DNA of 48,584 bases, taken from NCBI GenBank assembly GCA_016789705.1, contig JAEUQR010000032.1, positions 1-48,584 on the forward strand, read 5' to 3'. The notes under the pieces were generated by a model. The model was given only the letters and a program-made list of their open reading frames with translations, was not told where the DNA came from and did not search any database. Source of the DNA: Acidobacteriota bacterium. GTDB lineage: Bacteria > Acidobacteriota > Vicinamibacteria > Vicinamibacterales > UBA2999. This document shows, piece after piece, positions 1-8,596 of this stretch (its first letter is position 1; each line of letters starts with the position of its first letter). The translations under genes and the position numbers were made by a program.

Positions 1-39
1 CAGTACCTGTATCGAACGTACGGCCCGCCCGGAACAGGG

Positions 40-750
40 TCAAGGGACGCTGTCGCGCACAGGGCCCCACGACTGCACGCGGCTGCCCCCGCACGGCAGG
101 TTCGATCTGCGGCACGGCTGGGCCACGAGGGCTTCCGCCTCGGCCAGCGTGCCGGCCCCTGCGACCGCGGCGCCGCGCACGAGGAGCACGCCGTGCCCTT
201 CCACGCCCGGCGGCGCGTCACGCGCGGGATCGCCGTCGGCGTCTGCCGGATCATCGGCGACCCAGGCCACCAGGTAGCAGGGACAGGCCCGCGCCGCCAC
301 GGCGTCGACATCCGCCAGCGGGACATGCACCACGAGTTGCCAGCGTGGATTGCGCGGCCCCCACGGCCGCCCAGGCGCCACGATCGACGTGGCGGCATCG
401 TCGCACGGCGTCACCCGCCCGCAGGTGCGCTGGCGGGTTTCGGGGACCAGGTCGAACGGCTGACCCGCGACCATTCGCAGCCCGGGAGCGCCATCGGTGA
501 ACGGCGACGGCACCCCGGCGCCAGGCACGAGCGACCAGTCGGCCTGTGCGGCCAGCGAGGCGACGGCCAGGGAGACGGCCGATTCAGCGGCACGCGCGAG
601 ACGCAGGCGGTCGTGCAGGGCGCTTGTGGCCGGTGGTTCGGCCGACGTCGCCAGGGCCACACCGAGCGCGGTCGTCGCGAGCAGGCTGAGCCACAGCAGC
701 ACCGTGAGCAGTCCGAAGCCGCGCGTATCCGAGAAGGCCGCGATTCGCAT
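40..750 (-). CDS. PilX/GspK-like minor pilin, third gene of the minor-pilin operon
   Basis: 236 residues. The N-terminus has a short basic leader ending in Gly (DTRG) followed by a hydrophobic helix (FGLLTVLLWLSLLATTALG), the layout of a type IV prepilin cut by PilD. Mature position 5 is Thr instead of the usual Glu, as in GspK- and some PilX-type subunits that cap the pseudopilus tip. The ATG at 750 was chosen because everything upstream in this frame is a shadow of the PilW-like gene, and it lies 1 base after that gene's stop. The C-terminal part has paired cysteines (CPC, then C/C near the end) and no recognised domain. It is probably co-transcribed with the two genes upstream of it and helps start or cap pili. 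The PilX assignment rests on gene order and the N-terminus only. Confidence 0.75.
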   Translation of the reverse strand: MRIAAFSDTRGFGLLTVLLWLSLLATTALGVALATSAEPPATSALHDRLRLARAAESAVSLAVASLAAQADWSLVPGAGVPSPFTDGAPGLRMVAGQPFDLVPETRQRTCGRVTPCDDAATSIVAPGRPWGPRNPRWQLVVHVPLADVDAVAARACPCYLVAWVADDPADADGDPARDAPPGVEGHGVLLVRGAAVAGAGTLAEAEALVAQPCRRSNLPCGGSRVQSWGPVRDSVP

Positions 751-751
751 G

Positions 752-1894
752 TCACAGCCCTCCACTACGCCGGCCGGCGCGCACCGTGGTCTCGAGGACG
801 AGGTCGGGCACGAGCCGCGCCCCGGGGCGTCGCCCCAGCCCGAGAGACGCTGCCGGTCGCAGCGTGTCGACGGCCACGGCGATGCTGATGACGACGCGCA
901 CGCCGTCCACGCGGGCGAGGTCGGCGTCCCACCGCACGGGAGCCGCCGGTGACGGACACCAGGGCCCGTCTCCCAGGGACGCCATCGCCAGCGGCGCTGG
1001 CCCGCCGCTGCCCGCCGCACCGCGCCAGTGTGCCCCACCGGTGGCATCGCGGAAGAACGCGCAGTTCTCACCGGGCGGCCACGCCGGTTCCGCTGCCAGG
1101 CCGGCGGGTGGCGGCGCCGGCGCGCCGGTGGCATGCTCCTCCGAGCCGTCGGGCGCGAGATGCAGAGACGGCGCGCCGCGGGCGCCGATCCACTCGACGT
1201 CGAGACGGCGCACGAAATCCACCACCGGCGTCGGCGGACCGCTGCCGAGCCGGCGCACGATCTGCGACAGCCCGGTGGCGGCATCGGCGCGCAGCTCGTA
1301 CGTATGCGCGGTGATCGCCGCCACCGCGGCGCCGGCCGGCCACGCGTCGACGAGCGGTGCCGTGAGGCGCAGGTCGAGCGGCGCATCCACCTGGGCGATG
1401 GTGGCCACCGCGAAGCGGCCGTGCGGCAGGAAGAGCACCACTTCGTCGTCGGCCGCAAAACCGCACGCAGGCGTGGAGGCCGGACAGAACGCAGGCCGTG
1501 TCAGCGGCAAGACGACCTCACCGGCCGCGACCGCCGTACGGGTCGTGCCATGCGCGGCTCCGCGCGGCGCGTGCCACGTGGTCAGGGTGTTCGGGCGCGG
1601 CGTCACAGCCCAGGCGCCCGCGTGGAGGGCATCGGGCCACACGGCCGGCAGCCCCAGTCCGGGGCCGGCATCGGTGTCGTGCAGGAAGCCCGTGCCGGCA
1701 CGTTGCACGTCGTCGATGAGCACCTGCAGGGTGCTGCGCGACCGCTGCTGCGCGTCGGCAGCGGCGGGTTCGGCCTCGAAGGCCGCGAGCACCGGAATCG
1801 TGAGCGCCGCCACCACGCTCATCGCCAGCCCCAGCAGCGTCAGCGCCACGAGCAGTTCGACGAGCGTGGTGCCTCGCTCGCACGGCCGCGTCAT
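752..1894 (-). CDS. PilW-like minor prepilin
   Basis: 380 residues. The start at 1894 overlaps the stop of the PilV-like gene by 4 bases (ATGA). The leader ends in RG and is followed by TTLVELLVALTLLGLAMS, giving Glu at mature position 5; the first mature residue is Thr rather than Phe. A helix rich in Ala, Gln and Arg follows (about residues 35-60), then a long globular region with several Cys. Size and order (PilV, PilW, PilX) match minor-pilin operons in which these proteins form the priming complex at the pilus base or tip. No adhesin domain can be recognised by eye. Confidence 0.8.
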   Translation of the reverse strand: MTRPCERGTTLVELLVALTLLGLAMSVVAALTIPVLAAFEAEPAAADAQQRSRSTLQVLIDDVQRAGTGFLHDTDAGPGLGLPAVWPDALHAGAWAVTPRPNTLTTWHAPRGAAHGTTRTAVAAGEVVLPLTRPAFCPASTPACGFAADDEVVLFLPHGRFAVATIAQVDAPLDLRLTAPLVDAWPAGAAVAAITAHTYELRADAATGLSQIVRRLGSGPPTPVVDFVRRLDVEWIGARGAPSLHLAPDGSEEHATGAPAPPPAGLAAEPAWPPGENCAFFRDATGGAHWRGAAGSGGPAPLAMASLGDGPWCPSPAAPVRWDADLARVDGVRVVISIAVAVDTLRPAASLGLGRRPGARLVPDLVLETTVRAGRRSGGL

Positions 1895-2328
1895 GGCGCC
1901 ACCTCCGCGACAACACGAGCGACACACGCCCCGGGCGCGGGCGATACCGCGCGGCGAAGCTCGGCCGGCACCACACACACCGTGAGGCTCCATGCGCGGG
2001 CCGGCGCGGCAGCCACGGTGGCGATTCGCCATCGCCGCACGAAGGCGGCGGGCCCGCCCGTGACGCGACCGTCGCCGTCGAGCGTCTCGAAGCAGCCACC
2101 CACGTCGCGGCTCAGGCAGTCTGGCGCGGTCGCAGCGAGCGGCGTGCCGGAGCGGATGGCCACGAAGGCATCGGCGAACGTCGCGGCCGCCAGGTGACGG
2201 CGCGACCCCGCCACGGCATCGGTGACCTGTCGCGCGAGTCCAGCCAGACTCACGACGCCGCTCGTGACGATCGCCAGCGCCACGATGGCCTCGATCAACG
2301 TGAACCCCCGCTCGCCCGTTGCACGCAC
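1891..2328 (-). CDS. PilV-like minor prepilin, first gene of the minor-pilin operon
   Basis: 145 residues from a GTG at 2328. GGAGG at 2335-2339 (minus strand) lies 6 bases before this GTG, which decides the start. The leader VRATGERG is followed by FTLIEAIVALAIVTSG, a standard class III signal with Glu5. Cys pairs in the C-terminal half (DCLSRDVGGC, later CVV and CVA) could form disulfides. The gene sits directly downstream of a sigma-54 promoter (2377-2392), with a predicted leader of about 35 bases. It is likely processed by the PilD encoded at 3793-4563. It could instead be called a GspI-type pseudopilin; the pilus context favours PilV. Confidence 0.8.
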   Translation of the reverse strand: MRATGERGFTLIEAIVALAIVTSGVVSLAGLARQVTDAVAGSRRHLAAATFADAFVAIRSGTPLAATAPDCLSRDVGGCFETLDGDGRVTGGPAAFVRRWRIATVAAAPARAWSLTVCVVPAELRRAVSPAPGACVARVVAEVAP

Positions 2329-2376
2329 GACGCACCTCCGTTCAGGGCGCGACAGGCGCCCGGCCACGGGTGCAGC

Positions 2377-2392
2377 TGCAACGCATGCGCCA
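2377..2392 (-). promoter_or_regulatory. Sigma-54 (-24/-12) promoter of the minor-pilin operon
   Basis: Read on the minus strand, this is TGGCGCATGCGTTGCA. It has the invariant GG and GC separated by exactly 10 bases, and matches the consensus TGGCAC-N5-TTGCA except for one base. Transcription would start near 2365, about 37 bases before the GTG of the PilV-like gene. It shares TGGC-N4-GCGTTGCA with the element upstream of the first pilin gene. The 187-base gap between the kinase and the pilin operon (2329-2515) also holds an inverted repeat GATCCGC/GCGGATC (2411-2417, 2440-2446) about 36 bases upstream of the -24 element, and a hairpin at 2475-2491. Confidence 0.7.
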
Positions 2393-2515
2393 GGCGGAGC
2401 CACATCTCGCGATCCGCGCTTTTCCTCGGAAATTGAGCGGCGGATCACCGGCGGGCCGGGGGGACACGCGCCGTCGCGCAGAAGCTGCGCGCCTCGCCAG
2501 GGACCGGAGTGGCAG

Positions 2516-3793
2516 CTACTGCGCGAGGGCGGGTTCGGGCACGCGCAGGGGCAACAGCACCGTGAAGACGGCGCCGCCCTCGGGACGGTTCGCCGCGCGC
2601 ACCTGCCCGTTGTGCGTGACGATGAACTTGAGCACGAGCGCGAGGCCGAGGCCCGTGCCGTCCGAGCGCGTCGTGAAGAACGGCTGGAACAGCCGTTCGC
2701 GATCCGCCTCGGGCAGTCCCGGACCGTTGTCGGCCACGGTGACCTCGACGACACCGTCCGCGGCATGCACGGCCCCCCGCACGTCAACGGCCGGCACGCG
2801 GCCGGCGCGTTCGCAGGCTTCGACGGCATTGCGCACGAGGTTCGAGAAGGCCTGCCGCAGGAGCACGTCGTCCCCTTCCACCTGGCCGAAGGCGCCGGCG
2901 ACCGTGACGTGCACGCCGTCGGCATCCACGTCGTGCACGGCCCGCCGCACGACGAGCTCGAGGGCCAGTGGCTGCAGCGTCACCCGTTCGGGACGCGCGA
3001 ACTCCAGGAACTTCGTCACCACGTCGCCAAGCGTCTGCGTTTCGCCGCGGATCCCTTCGGCATACGCCCCGTGTGGCGCCGGCAACACCGCCGGGTCGAG
3101 CAGCCGCGCATACCCATGGATCGTGGCCAGGCCGTTGCGGAATTCGTGCGCCAGGCCGGCGGTGAGTTCGCCGAGGCGCGCCAGCGCGTCCTTCAGGCGC
3201 AACTGCTCTTCCAGAGCCACGACGCGCGAGAGGTCCGTGAACAGGCAGATGACGCCGCCCTCACCCGGGCCGCCACTCCACGGCGACAGCGTCACGCCGA
3301 GATGCGACGGGCCGCCCGACGTGTCGCCGGTGGCAACATGACGGCGCGACACGGTGCGCCGTCCGGCGGCGGCGTCGCGCACGAGCGCGGCCAGCGCCGG
3401 CACGCGCGCGAGCAACTCGTCGACCGGTGCCGGCATCGCACGCGGCGCCACGCCGAGGATGCGATGCCCGGCCGGATTGAGCATCCGCACGTTGCCGTCG
3501 GCGCCGGCCACGAGCAGACCCGACGTGAGCCCCTCGACGATCTGCGCGTTGAGCCGCTCGGAGGCCTCGGCGCGCGCCAGCGTCGAGCGTTCCTGCTGAC
3601 GCAGCTTGCCGACCGCCTCTTCGAGCGCGGCGGAGAGAATCGCCGTGTCGGCCGTGGACTCGCGCATCCGGCGGCCCGAGTCACGAGCCCCCGACAGCAC
3701 GCGCAGCAGCGCGAAGCCGAGCAGGCCGGCAAGGAAGCCGACGAACGCCGTGAAGCCGAGCAGCAGGTACCCGGCGGACGAGAACGGCGGCAT
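2516..3793 (-). CDS. PAS-domain sensor histidine kinase, second kinase of the pilus locus
   Basis: 425 residues. One N-terminal membrane helix (about 8-32) is followed by a coiled coil (about 40-85), a PAS domain (about 85-190), and a HisKA domain with the phospho-acceptor His216 in GLAHEFRNGLATIHGY. The HATPase domain has the N box NLVRNAVEACERAG, G1 VADNGPGLP and G2 GTGLGLAL. The protein autophosphorylates and would pass phosphate to a response regulator, but none is adjacent. The closest regulator in the locus is PilR, which also has PilS as partner. The start overlaps the pilD stop by one base (TGATG), so the gene is probably in the pilD transcript. It may be a second input to PilR or control minor pilins; this is inference. 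Confidence 0.85.
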   Translation of the reverse strand: MPPFSSAGYLLLGFTAFVGFLAGLLGFALLRVLSGARDSGRRMRESTADTAILSAALEEAVGKLRQQERSTLARAEASERLNAQIVEGLTSGLLVAGADGNVRMLNPAGHRILGVAPRAMPAPVDELLARVPALAALVRDAAAGRRTVSRRHVATGDTSGGPSHLGVTLSPWSGGPGEGGVICLFTDLSRVVALEEQLRLKDALARLGELTAGLAHEFRNGLATIHGYARLLDPAVLPAPHGAYAEGIRGETQTLGDVVTKFLEFARPERVTLQPLALELVVRRAVHDVDADGVHVTVAGAFGQVEGDDVLLRQAFSNLVRNAVEACERAGRVPAVDVRGAVHAADGVVEVTVADNGPGLPEADRERLFQPFFTTRSDGTGLGLALVLKFIVTHNGQVRAANRPEGGAVFTVLLPLRVPEPALAQ

Positions 3794-4563
3794 CAGTAGA
3801 ACCCGGCGTACCAGTCGATGATGGGCTGCCCGGCGAGCATCGCGACGACGGCGCCGATGGCCAGGAAGGTGCCGAACGGCAACGCGTACTTCATCGAGCC
3901 GCGCTGGAACACGATCATCGCCACACCGATGACGGCCCCGGAGAGCGACGCCAGCACGAGCGTGAGCAGCACGGCCTGCCAGCCGAGGAACGCGCCGATC
4001 ATGCCGAGCATCTTCACGTCGCCCATGCCCAGGCCTTCCTCACGGCGCACGGCGTAATAGCCCCAGGCGATCGCGTAGAGCACGCCGCCGCCGAGCAGCA
4101 CGCCGAGGAGCGACGCTTGCCAGCCCGGCGGACCGGCCAGCGAGAACAGCACGCCGATGACAGTGCCGGGCAGCGTGATGCTGTTCGGCAGGATCTGATG
4201 CTCCAGGTCGATGCCGAAGAGCACGATGAGCGCGCTGACGAAGAGCAGGTGCGCCGCCAGTTGCGGCCCCTGGGGCGTCGTGGCGGCGACGAGCACGAAG
4301 AGCACGGCGGTCGTCGCCTCGACGAGCGGATACTGCAGGGAGATCGGCGCCTTGCAGCGCGCGCACTTTGCGCCGAGCAGGGCCCAGCTCACGATCGGGA
4401 TGTTCTCGAACCAGCGCAGCTCGCGCTTGCAGCTTCCGCAGGCCGACGCCGGCCACACGATCGACGTGCCGCGCGGCAGCCGGAAGATGCAGACGTTCAG
4501 GAACGAGCCGACGAGCAGCCCGAACAGGCCGGCGACGACGAGGAAGAAGGTCTCGGGCGTCAC
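3793..4563 (-). CDS. pilD: Prepilin peptidase / N-methyltransferase PilD
   Basis: 256 residues. This inner-membrane aspartic peptidase removes the leader of prepilins and methylates the new N-terminus. The N-terminal methylase part has the zinc tetracysteine C42-x2-C45 ... C67-x2-C70. The two catalytic aspartates are D119 (in FGIDLEHQILPN) and D182 (in GLGMGDVKMLG), spaced as in the family. About eight membrane segments are present. The start is the GTG at 4563, which overlaps the upstream stop as GTGA. Its substrates would be the three pilins at 8695-10565 and the minor pilins at 40-2328. Confidence 0.95.
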   Translation of the reverse strand: MTPETFFLVVAGLFGLLVGSFLNVCIFRLPRGTSIVWPASACGSCKRELRWFENIPIVSWALLGAKCARCKAPISLQYPLVEATTAVLFVLVAATTPQGPQLAAHLLFVSALIVLFGIDLEHQILPNSITLPGTVIGVLFSLAGPPGWQASLLGVLLGGGVLYAIAWGYYAVRREEGLGMGDVKMLGMIGAFLGWQAVLLTLVLASLSGAVIGVAMIVFQRGSMKYALPFGTFLAIGAVVAMLAGQPIIDWYAGFY

Positions 4564-5462
4564 GAAGTGCGCTCCAGCGTGGGGAGGGGGCCGAGCGTGG
4601 ATGACGGCCCGATGGTCACGGTGCCGTCGGCGGCGAGTTCGTAGGCCACGCCGGTGGGGTCGGTGGGTACGGCCGTGAGCACGCGCGCCCGCACCAGTGC
4701 GTTCCAGTCGACCGTGCCGGCAAGCTGCGGCCGCACCCGCGCCACGATCGCCGTGAGTGCGTCGATGTCGTCGAGCGCGGCGAGCTGGCGCAGGCGGAAG
4801 TCTGCCGCCTGGCGCAGCCAGTCCACATCGGCCGTGTCGAGCAGCTCCTGCCAGAGCTTGCGCGCGGATTCGCGGTCGCCGCCCTTCGTGAGCGTCACGG
4901 CGGCCATGGTGCGAAGCCACAGCGGCGCGCCTGGCAGCTTCGCGGCGCGATCGAACTGACGGGCGGCCTCGGGGTAATCCTTGAGCCACCAGTAGTGCAC
5001 GAACCCGATGTCGTGCGGATACTGCCAGCGGTCCGGATCGTGCCGCATGCCCTTCTCGAGCAGGGCCAGCGCCTGGTCCGGCCGCCCGGGCCCGCCCGGG
5101 TAGCCTTCGCTGAGGAAGATCGCGCCGAGCCGGGCCGCCACGTCGAAGTGCGGATCAAGGGTGGTCGTCATGTCGAGCAGCGGATAGAGCAGCGCGTAGC
5201 GGCCCTCGGTGGCGGCCGAGCGCCGCTCACCGCCGTAGTGCACGACGGCGCGCATCCAGTAGATGTCCGCGGCGAGGTCCGTGAACGACAGCATCAGCCG
5301 CCGGGCCACGTCCGGCGACTGGAGCCACAACGTCGGCACTGCCGCCGCCCGCGGCGGCGCGATGCGCTCGCGCACGGCCTGCACGCCGATGGCCACGGCG
5401 AGCAGCGTCACCACGAGGGCGAGCGTGACGCGGTCGTGCACGGGAGTCGCGCGGGTGGTCAC
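4560..5462 (-). CDS. Membrane-anchored TPR-like protein between the ABC permease and pilD
   Basis: 300 residues. One N-terminal membrane helix (about 13-29) is followed by helical repeats resembling TPRs, for example around residues 110-190 (LALLEKGMRHDPDRWQY, YPEAARQFDRAAKLPG, ESARKLWQELL). It is probably periplasmic and tethered to the inner membrane. It starts 3 bases after the permease stop and overlaps pilD by 4 bases, so it is tightly tied to both the ABC transporter and the prepilin peptidase. In Myxococcus an ABC transporter plus an extra protein (PilG, PilH, PilI) next to pilD is needed for pilus assembly. This protein could be the functional counterpart of PilG, but I cannot show homology. 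Confidence 0.7.
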   Translation of the reverse strand: MTTRATPVHDRVTLALVVTLLAVAIGVQAVRERIAPPRAAAVPTLWLQSPDVARRLMLSFTDLAADIYWMRAVVHYGGERRSAATEGRYALLYPLLDMTTTLDPHFDVAARLGAIFLSEGYPGGPGRPDQALALLEKGMRHDPDRWQYPHDIGFVHYWWLKDYPEAARQFDRAAKLPGAPLWLRTMAAVTLTKGGDRESARKLWQELLDTADVDWLRQAADFRLRQLAALDDIDALTAIVARVRPQLAGTVDWNALVRARVLTAVPTDPTGVAYELAADGTVTIGPSSTLGPLPTLERTS

Positions 5463-5465
5463 GGG

Positions 5466-6278
5466 CTACTTGAAGTCGCGGCGGTTGAAGATGAGCACGG
5501 CGCCCGAGAGCAGCACGCCGATGTAGGCGGCAATCGATGCCACGCCGAGGCCGACGGCCGACCACGGAATCGAGAGCCCGTGCACCACTTCGTTCTTCAC
5601 GTCGAGCGCGTCGAGGTTCGGCAGCACGTAGTAGAGGCCGCGGGCGATGGCCGCCGCGGCCGGTGAATCCACGGCCGCCTGGAAGTTGCGCAGGTCGCCG
5701 CTGAACTGCCCCGCCACCCACACCGCCAGCGTCAGCAGCATCGAGAGCATCGGCGTCGAGAAGGTCGAGAAGAAGAGCGCCACGGCCGTCGTGAGCATGA
5801 GCTGCACGCCGATGAGCCCGATCGCGACGAGGAGCCGCGGGTCGAGCGCCGGGGCGCGCCAGCCCTGCTTGATCCAGTCGTCGGTCGTCAGGTGCATGTA
5901 CTGGAGCATCGCGTAGAAGGCCAGCGTCATCATCGCCAGGTTCACGACGAGCGTCAGCACCAGGCCGGCATACTTGCCGACGATAAAGCTCGGACGCGAC
6001 AGCGGTTTCGAGAGCACGGCGTAGATGCTGCGCCGTTCGACTTCCTTCGCCACGAGGCCGGTGCCGATGAAGATGGCGATGAGCAGGCCGATGGCGTTCA
6101 TCGTCGCCAGCCCCAGGTCCTTGATGACCTTGAGGTCCTGCCCCGCCGTCAGCCGGCTCATGAGAAAAGACGCCGCCATCAGGATGACCGCGAAGATGAC
6201 GAGGCTGTAGGGCACGCGGTCGCGCACCGACTCGCGGAAGACCGCCACGGCCACCTTGCGCACCGCCGCGACGTTCAC
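5466..6278 (-). CDS. ABC-2 type permease, PilI-like
   Basis: 270 residues with about six membrane helices, of the ABC-2/NosY-like type. The motif AKEVERRSIYAVLSKPLSR after the second helix is the coupling region typical of this family. It overlaps the ATPase gene by 4 bases, so the two form one transporter. By gene order (after pilA, before pilD) it corresponds to PilI of Myxococcus, required for export or assembly of pilin. The substrate is unknown, and the PilI assignment rests on position and partner. Confidence 0.8.
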   Translation of the reverse strand: MNVAAVRKVAVAVFRESVRDRVPYSLVIFAVILMAASFLMSRLTAGQDLKVIKDLGLATMNAIGLLIAIFIGTGLVAKEVERRSIYAVLSKPLSRPSFIVGKYAGLVLTLVVNLAMMTLAFYAMLQYMHLTTDDWIKQGWRAPALDPRLLVAIGLIGVQLMLTTAVALFFSTFSTPMLSMLLTLAVWVAGQFSGDLRNFQAAVDSPAAAAIARGLYYVLPNLDALDVKNEVVHGLSIPWSAVGLGVASIAAYIGVLLSGAVLIFNRRDFK

Positions 6279-7222
6279 AGTGCCGCCTCCCGCGTGGCGG
6301 CCTGCGCCACGTGCTGCACGAAGTAGTCCTCGAGCGTGTGCCGCACGGGATTGAGCGACACTACCCGGCCGCCGGCCGCCGAGAGCGCGTGCACCGTGGC
6401 TTCGGGCCCGTCGGGCGGCAGGTCCACGCTGTAGCGACCGTCGTGGAGGGGCGTCACCTGGCGGGCGCGGGCGCGCAGCACGTCGAGGCCGGCCGGCGTC
6501 ACGCCATCGGCGATGAGTTCCCAGCCGAGCACGTCCACGCCGACGATGTCCGAGAGGCGGCCGCCGCCGGCGAGCCGGCCCTGCGCGATGATGGCGACGC
6601 GGCTGCAGAGCGCCTCGGCGTCCGAGAGGATGTGCGAACTGAAGAACACCGTGCAGCCGCGATCGCGGAGCCGCAGCAGCAGCTGGCGCACGTCGCGGCG
6701 TCCGAGCGGGTCGAGGCCCGACATCGGCTCGTCGAAGAACACGACGTCGGGGTCGTTGATGATCGCCTGCGCGATGCCGACGCGCTGCACCATGCCCTTC
6801 GAGTAAGAGCGCAGGCGCATGCGGCGTTCGGCGCCGATGCCCACCTCGTCGAGAACGCGCGATACCCGCGCCGCCCGCTCCGCCGCCGGCACGTCGAACA
6901 GGCTCGCGAAGTAGGTGAGCAGTTCCTCGGCCGTGAGGTAGTCGTAGAAGGAGGGGTTCTCGGGCAGGAAGCCGATGCGCCGGCGCATCTCGACATCGCC
7001 CACCGGGCGGCCGAGGATTCGCGCCGTGCCACTCGTGGGATAGATGAGCTGCATCAGCAGCTTGATCGCCGTGCTCTTCCCGGCGCCGTTCGGGCCGAGG
7101 AAGCCGAAGACGTCCCCCCGCTCGACGGTCAGCGTCAGGTCGTGCAGCGCCCGGTAGGGGCGCGGCCGCCAGAAGCCGACCAGGTAGTCTTTCGTGAGGC
7201 CTTCGGTTTCGATCGCAAGCAT
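6275..7222 (-). CDS. ABC transporter ATPase, PilH-like
   Basis: 315 residues. Walker A GPNGAGKS is at 43-50, the signature is SKGMVQR at 141-147 (a variant of LSGGQ common in ABC-2 drug or gliding exporters), Walker B is VVFFDEP with DE at 164-165, and the H-loop is SSHILSDAE. A C-terminal extension of about 90 residues follows the nucleotide-binding domain. It works with the permease whose gene overlaps it. Position between the pilins and pilD matches PilH of Myxococcus. No clear Shine-Dalgarno lies in front of the ATG. The 123-base gap to the VKOR-DsbA gene holds a GC-rich hairpin (CCCGGG-cagg-CCCGGG near 7318-7333). Confidence 0.85.
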   Translation of the reverse strand: MLAIETEGLTKDYLVGFWRPRPYRALHDLTLTVERGDVFGFLGPNGAGKSTAIKLLMQLIYPTSGTARILGRPVGDVEMRRRIGFLPENPSFYDYLTAEELLTYFASLFDVPAAERAARVSRVLDEVGIGAERRMRLRSYSKGMVQRVGIAQAIINDPDVVFFDEPMSGLDPLGRRDVRQLLLRLRDRGCTVFFSSHILSDAEALCSRVAIIAQGRLAGGGRLSDIVGVDVLGWELIADGVTPAGLDVLRARARQVTPLHDGRYSVDLPPDGPEATVHALSAAGGRVVSLNPVRHTLEDYFVQHVAQAATREAAL

Positions 7223-7345
7223 GGGCGCAGGTCGGACCGATCCACGCCGGCCCTCCCTACCTATCGGTCGATCGGCCCCGGCCGTGCGCCCTGGCGGGCC
7301 GGGCGTGGCGTGCAGTCCCGGGCAGGCCCGGGCACCGCGTGCGAC

Positions 7346-8590
7346 TTACTTCAGCGCCACGCCGGCGCGCTTCATCTCGAGGGCGATGGCCGCATCGAGG
7401 AACGAGGCGCGCAGACCCGGGAGGCGGATGCCGTTCAGGAAGAAGGTCGGCGTGCCCTGCACCTGGAGCTGGCCTCCCTGCGCGATGTCGCCCTTCACGA
7501 GCTGCAGCGTCGCCTGGTACCGGGCGTCGAAGTCGGACACCCCGGCAATCGCCTGCACCGCCGTCTTCACCGACGCCGGGGTGAGCGAGGGCTGGTTGGC
7601 GAACAGCCAGTCCTCCATCGGCGCCGCCTTGCCCTTCTCGCGGGCCAGACGCACGGCCACCGCCGCCTCGCACGAGGCCATGTGGCTGCCCCCGGGCGCG
7701 AGCTGGTTGCACTCCGGATCGAGCGGATAGTCCTTCGTGACGAACTTGAGCTTGCCCGGATATTCCTTCGCCCACTTGGCGAGCACCGGCTTGTATTCGG
7801 CGAAGGTCTGGCCGCACGGTGGGCACATGTAGTCGTTGAACTTGACGAGCACGACCGCGGCGCCTTCGCTCGCCACCATCACCGGCACCCGCTGTTGCGC
7901 GGCGATGAACTTCTCGAGCTCGGCCTGCTGGGCGGGCTGGAGCGGCGGGATGGCCACGGCCTGCTCCTCGGCGACGCCGGGCTCGGCCGCCGACGCCATG
8001 ACCGTGTCGCTCGGGAACGACCAGAGCAGCGCGGCGGCTGCGGCGACGAAGGCCACGAGGGCCGACATCGCGGCGGGAGTGGTGAAGAGGCGGCGGAGAT
8101 CCGCGGCCAGTCGCTCGGGCATTGCGCTCATGGACACCCTCGTGGCCGTGACGGCCGACACGAACAATCCGACCACCGCAACATAGGTGGTCACACATAG
8201 CAGACAGATGGTCTTCAGGACGACGAACGAGGCGTAGCCAAGATATCCGACGACGAGCAGACCGATGGCAGACATCAGGAGCACGTATCCGGAGGCGTGG
8301 GCGCGGCTGGCCGCCGACCGCGAGGTGAGGGCGAGCACCAGCAGGACGCCGGCGAAGAAGAGCACGCCGAGCAGCGCCGTGGGCACACCGGCCATGGCGC
8401 CGTAGGCGCTCGAGTAGGCATTGGTGCAGCTGACCGTGGCGCTCACGTCGCAGAAGCTGGCATACGCCGGGTCAGTCAGCAGCTTGTAGTGGACGCGCGT
8501 CGATTCCGCCGACGCGCCGAGGCCGAGGAGCGCGGCAACCCACATGAGGGGTGTGGCCGTGGACGGCGCGGCGTCGCTCGTGGCTGTCAT
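7346..8590 (-). CDS. VKOR-DsbA fusion: disulfide-bond forming membrane oxidoreductase
   Basis: 414 residues. The N-terminal VKOR domain (about 15-150, four membrane helices) has the active-site C129-LL-C132 next to quinone and the periplasmic loop pair C47/C55. After a further helix (about 173-193) comes a periplasmic thioredoxin-fold DsbA domain with C256-PP-C259, and the cis-proline motif GTP ends at about P381. Such fusions replace DsbB plus DsbA: the DsbA part oxidises exported proteins and VKOR passes electrons to quinone. The gene sits 104 bases downstream of three pilin genes, each encoding exactly two cysteines, so pilin is a likely client. There is no Shine-Dalgarno, and a -10-like TACAAT ends 7 bases before the ATG, so the transcript may be leaderless. 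Confidence 0.93.
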   Translation of the reverse strand: MTATSDAAPSTATPLMWVAALLGLGASAESTRVHYKLLTDPAYASFCDVSATVSCTNAYSSAYGAMAGVPTALLGVLFFAGVLLVLALTSRSAASRAHASGYVLLMSAIGLLVVGYLGYASFVVLKTICLLCVTTYVAVVGLFVSAVTATRVSMSAMPERLAADLRRLFTTPAAMSALVAFVAAAAALLWSFPSDTVMASAAEPGVAEEQAVAIPPLQPAQQAELEKFIAAQQRVPVMVASEGAAVVLVKFNDYMCPPCGQTFAEYKPVLAKWAKEYPGKLKFVTKDYPLDPECNQLAPGGSHMASCEAAVAVRLAREKGKAAPMEDWLFANQPSLTPASVKTAVQAIAGVSDFDARYQATLQLVKGDIAQGGQLQVQGTPTFFLNGIRLPGLRASFLDAAIALEMKRAGVALK

Positions 8591-8596
8591 GCGCGT

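Noticed and set aside
1..39. Possible start of another gene past the PilX-like stop, such as a PilY1-type tip protein
   Set aside because: Only 39 bases are visible and no start codon with a ribosome-binding site can be supported.
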